Source: Candidatus Zixiibacteriota bacterium (GTDB lineage Bacteria; Zixibacteria; MSB-5A5; GN15; JAAZOE01). Taken from it: a stretch of 11,563 nt of DNA. The notes under the pieces were generated by a model, which was not told where the DNA came from, searched no databases, and was given only the letters and a program-made list of their open reading frames with translations. Positions 7,143 through 11,563 of the stretch are shown here, piece by piece. Where the stretch lies: positions 1 to 11,563 of the forward strand of contig JAQVRW010000058.1 of NCBI GenBank assembly GCA_028700875.1. Direction: 5' to 3'. Position numbers and translations under genes: made by a program. Numbering within the stretch: the first letter of the stretch is position 1; the number at the start of each line of letters is the position of its first letter.

Positions 7143-7952
7143 ATGGATATCATTGCAGGCAGGTACAGTCCGGCGTCACTTCTCGGCCGTCTTGGCCGAC
7201 TGACAATCATGTTGGGGCGGACTGTCGCCGCTCTGCGGCATCTGTTTTCATCCCTTCATCTCATCCTGGCCCAGATGTACTTCACGGGGGTCAAGTCGAT
7301 CTGGCTGGTGATGGTCACTTCGGTGTTCACCGGCGGTGTCTCGGCCTGGCAAGCGGGGTACCAGTTTAAAAGTTACGTTCCCATGCGGTATCTGGGCGGC
7401 GCCGTCGGCAAGGCGGTTCTGATCGAACTGGCCCCAGTGCTGACCGCGCTGGTGATGGCCGGAAGAGTCGGCGCCGGAATCGCCGCGGAACTGGGGACGA
7501 TGAAGGTCACCGAGCAGATCGACGCCATGGAATCGATGGCCGTCGATCCCATCCGCTACCTGGTCATGCCTCGTTTCGTGGCTGGCATTATCATGCTGAC
7601 CGTGTTGACCATCCTGGCCGATTTCATCGCCATCCTTGGGGCCATGGGCGTGGCCGTGGGGTTTATGGAGATGCCGAGCGAAACCTTCATGAACGGGTTT
7701 CGGCAGTTATTCCTGATGCGCGATTTTCTGGCCGGGCTCATAAAGGCGGCCGGGTTCGGCGCCATCATCGCCTTCATGGGCTGCTATTTCGGGTTCGCGG
7801 CCGAAGGTGGGGCCGAAGGAGTCGGTCGTTCGACCACCCATGCGGTGGTCAGTGCCGCCGTGCTGATCCTGGTGGCCGATTACGTCTTGGCGACGTTGCT
7901 GTTTCAAATATGTTCACGATCGAGAAACTACATAAGGGGTTCGGGCCGCTGA
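7143..7952 (+). CDS. mlaE: MlaE-family ABC transporter permease (phospholipid/outer-membrane lipid transport)
   Basis: This inner-membrane permease belongs to the Mla/TGD1/MCE transporter class, which moves phospholipids between inner and outer membrane with an MCE-domain partner. Seen here are an N-terminal amphipathic region (about 1-48), FTGVKSIWLVMVTSVFTGGVSAWQ (47-70, a membrane segment), the signature block ELAPVLTALVMAGRVGAG (95-112) running on into ELGTMKVTEQIDAM (116-129), and hydrophobic segments near 145-175, 198-219 and 235-254. The core normally ends after DYVLATLLF (246-254); the 15 residues beyond it are basic and come from sequence that also encodes MlaF. The gene starts two bases after dnaB with no close Shine-Dalgarno, so coupling is likely. 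The overlap with mlaF is 43 bases. Confidence 0.92.
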   Translation: MDIIAGRYSPASLLGRLGRLTIMLGRTVAALRHLFSSLHLILAQMYFTGVKSIWLVMVTSVFTGGVSAWQAGYQFKSYVPMRYLGGAVGKAVLIELAPVLTALVMAGRVGAGIAAELGTMKVTEQIDAMESMAVDPIRYLVMPRFVAGIIMLTVLTILADFIAILGAMGVAVGFMEMPSETFMNGFRQLFLMRDFLAGLIKAAGFGAIIAFMGCYFGFAAEGGAEGVGRSTTHAVVSAAVLILVADYVLATLLFQICSRSRNYIRGSGR

Positions 7953-8656
7953 CGGTGCTCGATGGTCTCGACCTGGAGGTCAAGACCGGCCAGTCGGTGG
8001 TCATCATCGGCCAGTCGGGTTGCGGCAAGTCGGTGCTGCTGAAACATTGTGCGGTTCTCATGCGCCCCGATTCGGGCAAGATCATCGTGGACGGCCAAAG
8101 CCTCTTCGAATTGCCGCGTCGCGACCTGATGGCCTATCGCCAACGCGTGGGCGTGTTATTTCAGTTCGGCGCGCTGTTCGATTCCATGACGGTGGCGGAA
8201 AACGTCGGTTTTTCCCTCAAGGAGAGCCTGCGGGTGAAACCGGCCCGGATCAAGGAAGTGGTGGAGGAAAAATTGGCGCTGGTGGGGTTGTCTGAAATCG
8301 GAGACAAAATGCCGGCGGAAATTTCCGGGGGGATGAAAAAGCGGGTGGCTCTGGCTCGCGCCATCGCCGCCGAACCGGACATTCTTCTTTATGATGAACC
8401 GACCACCGGATTGGATCCGATTACCGCCATGGTCATCAACGAACTCATCGTGGATGTCAACAAGAAGCTGGGCGTCACCTCCATCGCGGTCACCCATGAC
8501 CTGGCCTCGGCCTTCAAGATCGCCGACCGGATCGTCATGCTCTATCAGGGGAAAATCGTGTACGACGGTTCCCCGGACGAGACCCGGGTCACCACCGATC
8601 CGATTGTCCACCAGTTTATCAACGGTCTGTCGGCCGGGCCGATTGCAGTGCGCTGA
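7910..8656 (+). CDS. mlaF: MlaF-family ABC transporter ATPase
   Basis: This cytoplasmic ATPase powers the MlaE permease. The 248-residue protein has Walker A GQSGCGKS (34-41), the Q-loop in LFQFGALFDSMTV (83-95, characteristic of the MlaF branch), the signature SGGMKKRVALARA (139-151), Walker B ILLYDEPTTGLDP (158-170) and the switch His196 in VTHDL. All catalytic elements are present. The chosen ATG gives MFTIEKLHKGFG, matching the usual MlaF N-terminus, although no Shine-Dalgarno precedes it; translation is probably coupled to mlaE, which overlaps it by 43 bases. No mlaD (MCE protein), mlaC or mlaB follows: radA begins at the stop codon. The substrate-binding partner must therefore be encoded elsewhere. 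Confidence 0.94.
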   Translation: MFTIEKLHKGFGPLTVLDGLDLEVKTGQSVVIIGQSGCGKSVLLKHCAVLMRPDSGKIIVDGQSLFELPRRDLMAYRQRVGVLFQFGALFDSMTVAENVGFSLKESLRVKPARIKEVVEEKLALVGLSEIGDKMPAEISGGMKKRVALARAIAAEPDILLYDEPTTGLDPITAMVINELIVDVNKKLGVTSIAVTHDLASAFKIADRIVMLYQGKIVYDGSPDETRVTTDPIVHQFINGLSAGPIAVR

Positions 8657-10020
8657 TGAAGACCGCCCCCAAAAAGAAAACCGCTTTTTTCCGCACCAAT
8701 TGCGGCAGTCAGCATCCCCGCTGGCAGGGTCAATGCCGCGAATGCGGCGCCTGGAACACGTTGCATGAGGAAGCCGTCGTCGCCCCCTCGCCCGCGCGGC
8801 GACATCAAACCCGAACGGTCGAAGCGCGGCGCATTCCCGAAATTTCAGTCGAAAACTGTCGCCGCATCTCCTCCGGGATGGAAGAATTCGACCGCGTGCT
8901 GGGAGGCGGCGCCGTGCCCGGTTCGGCCCTGCTAGTCGGTGGGGAACCGGGAATCGGCAAGTCGTCGCTTCTGCTTCAGGTGGCCGATGTTTACGGCCGC
9001 CGGGGGTATCGCAGTCTGTATCTCTCCGGCGAGGAATCGATGGAGCAGATCAAGGCTCGCGCCGACCGTTTCGGCATCGCCGGAGACGCGGTCAGCGTGG
9101 CGAACATCACCGATCTTGATGAAATTGTAACCCTGGCCCAGGATGATTTCCAGTTTATCATCATCGACTCCATTCAGACGGTCGCCTCGGCCGCCTTTGA
9201 TTCCCCGCCCGGAACGGTCGGCCAGGTGCGGGAATCATCGTCGCGCCTGATCGAACTGGTCAAGCAGACCGGGCGCATCCTGTTTCTGGTCGGGCATATC
9301 ACCAAGGATGGTTTGGTCGCCGGGCCCAAGGTGCTCGAACATATGGTGGACACCGTTCTTTATTTCGAGGGGGATAGGTACCATCTGTTCCGTATCCTGC
9401 GTTCGCAGAAAAACCGTTTCGGCCCGACCGGCGAGATCGGCGTCTTCGAGATGACCGGCGGCGGGTTAATCGAGATAAAAAACCCTTCGCAGATATTCAT
9501 GACCTCAACCGGATCGGAGCCATCGCCTGGACGGGTGATATCGGCGGCCTCGGAAGGAAGCCGATCGTTTTTGGTGGAAGTGGAAGCATTGGTCACGACC
9601 TCGCCGTATGGCACCCCGCAACGGGTGGCCTCCGGCATCGACGGCAAACGGCTGGCGATTATCAGCGCCGTGCTGGAAAAGAGGGGGGGAGTCATGCTGG
9701 GCGGAAACGACATCTTCGTCAACATAGCCGGGGGAATCCAGCTCGATGACACCGCTCTGGACCTGGCGTTTCTAACCGCCGCCGCGTCATCGAAGCTGAA
9801 TATCGCCGTGGACGGCGGCATGATGGTTGTTGGCGAAGTCGGGTTGTCCGGCGACATCCGCGGGGTTGCGCAGATCGACCGTCGACTGGCCGAGGCGGCC
9901 AAGCTGGGATTGAAACGGGCGATGATCCCCAAGACCAACGCCTCCGGGCTGACCGTTCCGTCTGGAATAGAGATCATCCCGGTATCCACGGTCAATCAAG
10001 CCTTGCAGGTCATCCGCTAA
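8656..10020 (+). CDS. radA: DNA repair protein RadA (Sms), with an altered zinc finger
   Basis: RadA is a DnaB-like hexameric helicase that drives branch migration in homologous recombination. The 454-residue protein has an N-terminal zinc finger (11-36), a RecA-like ATPase with Walker A GGEPGIGKS (95-103) and Walker B FIIIDS (167-172), the RadA-specific KNRFGPTGE (252-260), and a C-terminal Lon-like domain including GGVMLGGNDIFVNIAGGI (344-361) and GEVGLSGDIRGV (393-404). The zinc finger is odd. Where E. coli has FVCNECG, this protein has FFRTNCG, so Arg13 (codon CGC at 8692-8694) replaces the first of four cysteines; Cys16, Cys27 and Cys30 remain. Everything else looks functional. The ATG shares one base with the mlaF stop (TGATG). 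Confidence 0.95.
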   Translation: MKTAPKKKTAFFRTNCGSQHPRWQGQCRECGAWNTLHEEAVVAPSPARRHQTRTVEARRIPEISVENCRRISSGMEEFDRVLGGGAVPGSALLVGGEPGIGKSSLLLQVADVYGRRGYRSLYLSGEESMEQIKARADRFGIAGDAVSVANITDLDEIVTLAQDDFQFIIIDSIQTVASAAFDSPPGTVGQVRESSSRLIELVKQTGRILFLVGHITKDGLVAGPKVLEHMVDTVLYFEGDRYHLFRILRSQKNRFGPTGEIGVFEMTGGGLIEIKNPSQIFMTSTGSEPSPGRVISAASEGSRSFLVEVEALVTTSPYGTPQRVASGIDGKRLAIISAVLEKRGGVMLGGNDIFVNIAGGIQLDDTALDLAFLTAAASSKLNIAVDGGMMVVGEVGLSGDIRGVAQIDRRLAEAAKLGLKRAMIPKTNASGLTVPSGIEIIPVSTVNQALQVIR

Positions 10021-10041
10021 TCGGTATTCAAATCATTCGGC

Positions 10042-10047
10042 AGAGGA
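10042..10047 (+). promoter_or_regulatory. Ribosome-binding site supporting the TTG start of tgt
   Basis: AGAGGA lies 6 bases before the TTG at 10054. No ATG or GTG is available near the family's N-terminus, so this site decides the start. Confidence 0.65.
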
Positions 10048-10053
10048 ATTGAA

Positions 10054-11211
10054 TTGCGCTATCCCGACGGTTTCAAGTTCGAATTGCTGCACACCGACGG
10101 CGCCGCGCGACTGGGACGGCTGACGACGCCGCATGGCATCGTTGACACCCCATTTTTCATGCCGGTCGGCACCCAGGGTGTGGTCAAGACTCTCACCGGC
10201 GATGATCTCGAAGCGATGGGGGCGCAAATATTTTTGATCAACACCTATCACCTGTACCTTCGCCCTGGCGTGGATGTCATCGAACGGATGGGACGGATTC
10301 ATAAATTCGCCGCCTGGCCGAAGGCGCTTCTGTCCGATTCCGGGGGATATCAAGTATTTTCCCATCACGGCAAGACGAAGATCACCGATGACGGCGTGCG
10401 ATTCCAGTCCCATATCGACGGTTCCTACCATGATTTCACGCCGGAGAAGGTGATCGAAATCCAACGACGGTTGGGGCCGGATATCATCATGTCCTTCGAT
10501 GAATGCGTGCCATACCCGGCGACGCGCGACGATGCCCTGCAGGGCGTGGAACAAACCACTCGCTGGGCCGCGCGCGGTGTGGAGACGTTCGAGCGGCTGG
10601 ATGGCGACGGCAGGTTCCCGTCACAGTTGCTTCATGGCATCGTGCAGGGATCGGTCTATGATGATCTGCGGCGAAAGTCGGCCGAAGACCTGTTGGCAAT
10701 GGATTTCCCCGGGTACTCCATCGGCGGATTATCGGTCGGGGAGCCGAAAGAGGAGATGGGCCGCATGCTGGATGTCACCCTGCCACTGCTTCCGACCGAC
10801 CGGCAGCGATATCTGATGGGGGTCGGATATCCGGAGGACATCCTGATGGCGGTGGAAAAGGGGATCGACATGTTCGATTGCGTCCTGCCCACCCGTAACG
10901 CCCGCACCGGGCTGGTGTTCACTTCGTTCGGCCAGTACAATTTCCGCAACGCCACGGCCGCCGATGATGACCGTCCGTTGGACCCGGACTGTTCTTGTCC
11001 TGTTTGCCGACGGTATAGTCGGGGATATATTCGTCATTTATACGGCGTCAATGAAATCACGGCGCATCGCATGGCCACCTATCATTCGGTTCATTTCTTC
11101 ATCAAGCTGATGGAAGGGATCCGGCGGGCAATTGCCGACAATCGTTTCGCCGCCTTCAAGCGGGATTTCCTGGCTCGCTACTCGGTTTCCCGGCCCGAAT
11201 CACTTGATTGA
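10054..11211 (+). CDS. tgt: tRNA-guanine transglycosylase (queuine tRNA-ribosyltransferase)
   Basis: It exchanges guanine-34 in tRNAs for Asp, Asn, His and Tyr with preQ1 during queuosine synthesis. The 385-residue length is typical. Seen here are TPFFMPVGTQGVVK (32-45), Asp95 in SDSGGYQVFS (94-103; the usual Phe is Tyr99), Asp149 in SFDEC, GIVQG (195-199) and GGLSVGEP (224-231) for base recognition, and nucleophile Asp275 in FDCVLPTRNARTG. Structural zinc ligands Cys313, Cys315, Cys318 and His344 keep the spacing of the Zymomonas enzyme. The start is a TTG at 10054. The gene lies 33 bases after radA and probably ends the transcription unit, though I see no convincing intrinsic terminator after it. 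The neighbours yajC-secD found after tgt in many genomes are absent. Confidence 0.96.
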   Translation: MRYPDGFKFELLHTDGAARLGRLTTPHGIVDTPFFMPVGTQGVVKTLTGDDLEAMGAQIFLINTYHLYLRPGVDVIERMGRIHKFAAWPKALLSDSGGYQVFSHHGKTKITDDGVRFQSHIDGSYHDFTPEKVIEIQRRLGPDIIMSFDECVPYPATRDDALQGVEQTTRWAARGVETFERLDGDGRFPSQLLHGIVQGSVYDDLRRKSAEDLLAMDFPGYSIGGLSVGEPKEEMGRMLDVTLPLLPTDRQRYLMGVGYPEDILMAVEKGIDMFDCVLPTRNARTGLVFTSFGQYNFRNATAADDDRPLDPDCSCPVCRRYSRGYIRHLYGVNEITAHRMATYHSVHFFIKLMEGIRRAIADNRFAAFKRDFLARYSVSRPESLD

Positions 11212-11333
11212 CGTTTCCGGCTTGTCTGGCGGCGTTGTCCTGCAACGGGTACTTATTCGCCACCATTAACTTACCGCCGTGACGGAGATGGCCGTCTAAG
11301 GCCAAAAATGTTACCGGAAATACCCCAAAGCGT

Positions 11334-11363
11334 TTGACATTCAGGGGATTTGGGATGTATATT
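11334..11363 (+). promoter_or_regulatory. Sigma-70-type promoter for the aldehyde dehydrogenase gene
   Basis: TTGACA at 11334-11339 is a perfect -35 box. TATATT at 11358-11363 matches five of six -10 bases. The spacer is 18 bases. Transcription would begin near 11370, giving a leader of about 87 bases before the ATG at 11457. This is the strongest promoter-like sequence in the window and separates the new gene from the housekeeping unit. Confidence 0.7.
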
Positions 11364-11383
11364 AGTCGTCCTGGCCGGAACTG

Positions 11384-11397
11384 GTGAAATATTTCAC
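11384..11397. promoter_or_regulatory. Perfect 14-bp palindrome, CRP/FNR-type operator candidate
   Basis: GTGAAATATTTCAC is its own reverse complement. Read as GGTGA-N6-TCACA (11383-11398), it matches nine of the ten defined bases of the CRP consensus TGTGA-N6-TCACA. It begins about 14 bases downstream of the predicted transcription start, a position that suits repression by roadblock or occlusion rather than activation. A longer inverted repeat encloses it: GTCGTCC at 11365-11371 with GGACGAC at 11406-11412, plus GG 11373-11374 with CC 11404-11405. The palindrome is seen directly; the type of regulator is inferred. Confidence 0.5.
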
Positions 11398-11446
11398 ATA
11401 CGACCGGACGACAAAACGACCAAACATATTATTCGATATACGGTTA

Positions 11447-11451
11447 GGGAG
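11447..11451 (+). promoter_or_regulatory. Ribosome-binding site of the aldehyde dehydrogenase gene
   Basis: GGGAG ends 5 bases before the ATG at 11457, supporting that start. Confidence 0.65.
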
Positions 11452-11456
11452 TTAGG

Positions 11457-11563
11457 ATGAGAGGGCCCAAGGCATATAAGAACTTCATCAACGGTGAGTG
11501 GGTCAAATCACGGACGAATAAAACGTTCGAAGATATTAATCCGGCCAACACGGATGATGTCGT
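11457..11563 (+). CDS. Aldehyde dehydrogenase family protein, N-terminal part (cut by window end)
   Basis: The first 35 codons plus two bases are present. KNFINGEWVKS (8-18) and FEDINPANTDDVV (24-36, the last residue inferred from the truncated codon) form the typical N-terminal signature of NAD(P)-dependent aldehyde dehydrogenases, which oxidise aldehydes to carboxylic acids. The NPAN wording recalls semialdehyde dehydrogenases such as the alpha-ketoglutarate semialdehyde or aminoadipate semialdehyde types, but the catalytic Cys and Glu lie outside the window, so substrate cannot be assigned. It has its own promoter, palindromic operator candidate and ribosome-binding site, so it is regulated separately from the upstream genes. 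Confidence 0.85.
   Translation, partial: MRGPKAYKNFINGEWVKSRTNKTFEDINPANTDDV

Larger units (their letters stand above)
11212..11456 (+). other. Regulatory intergenic region between tgt and the aldehyde dehydrogenase gene
   Basis: This 245-base stretch is the longest non-coding segment in the window. Its first part holds only short hairpins: CGTTG/CAACG at 11233-11247 and GACGG/CCGTC at 11281-11296. Neither has a following T-run, so I do not call a terminator. ACGG of the second hairpin could instead pair with CCGT at 11277-11280, but the stems are very short. From 11334 onward come the promoter, operator candidate and ribosome-binding site listed separately. I see no tRNA or small ORF with support. 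Confidence 0.6.

Noticed and set aside
9360..9995. Long reverse-strand open frame (211 codons) inside radA
   Set aside because: It lies wholly within a well-conserved RadA coding sequence and its translation resembles no protein family; it is a shadow of GC-rich codon use.
11227..11303. Hairpins after tgt as an intrinsic terminator
   Set aside because: Stems are only 4-5 bp and none is followed by a run of T on the + strand. GGCC...GGCC at 11290-11303 is followed by A residues instead.
1..11563. A novel defence, mobile or otherwise undescribed system
   Set aside because: All genes with secure homology are core metabolism, replication, repair, lipid transport or tRNA modification. There are no direct-repeat arrays, transposase motifs, toxin-antitoxin pairs or composition breaks that I can see.

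Overview
The window reads as a compact, ordinary housekeeping segment from a GC-rich, double-membraned (Gram-negative-type) bacterium. Every recognisable gene is on the + strand, with gaps of a few bases or short overlaps. The outer-membrane lipid transport pair MlaE/MlaF implies a diderm. The PurN variant (GGKGMYG after the NIHPG motif) and the long ADE1-like PurC resemble forms I associate with Bacteroidota and related FCB phyla. An uncultured FCB-type lineage such as Zixibacteria would fit, but that is inference, not something the sequence proves.

Layout. (1) Bases 1-159 may hold the 3' end of an unrecognised gene. (2) 152-3240 is a late purine block: purN (GAR formyltransferase), purC (SAICAR synthase) and purH (AICAR transformylase/IMP cyclohydrolase), steps 3, 8 and 9-10 of IMP synthesis. 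(3) After a 68-base gap with a possible promoter come an Smg/DUF494 gene, coaBC (pantothenate to 4'-phosphopantetheine), a family 4 iron-sulfur uracil-DNA glycosylase and the replicative helicase dnaB. (4) These run without a real gap into mlaE and mlaF (ABC permease and ATPase) and radA (recombination helicase). (5) tgt (queuosine tRNA modification) follows 33 bases later, with a TTG start and a good ribosome-binding site. (6) The 245-base space after tgt holds the clearest regulatory region in the window: a consensus-like sigma-70 promoter, then a perfect 14-bp palindrome matching the CRP/FNR-type core GTGA-N6-TCAC. This leads into the first 35 codons of an aldehyde dehydrogenase cut by the window end.

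How the genes fit together. The purine block and coaBC supply nucleotides and coenzyme A. dnaB, the glycosylase and radA serve replication and repair. mlaEF maintains the outer membrane, and tgt modifies tRNA. This looks like a long growth-linked transcription unit rather than a dedicated new system. I found no CRISPR array, insertion sequence, tRNA, rRNA or phage gene. The points most worth a second look are RadA, which lacks the first cysteine of its zinc finger (Arg13), and the palindromic operator candidate before the aldehyde dehydrogenase gene.
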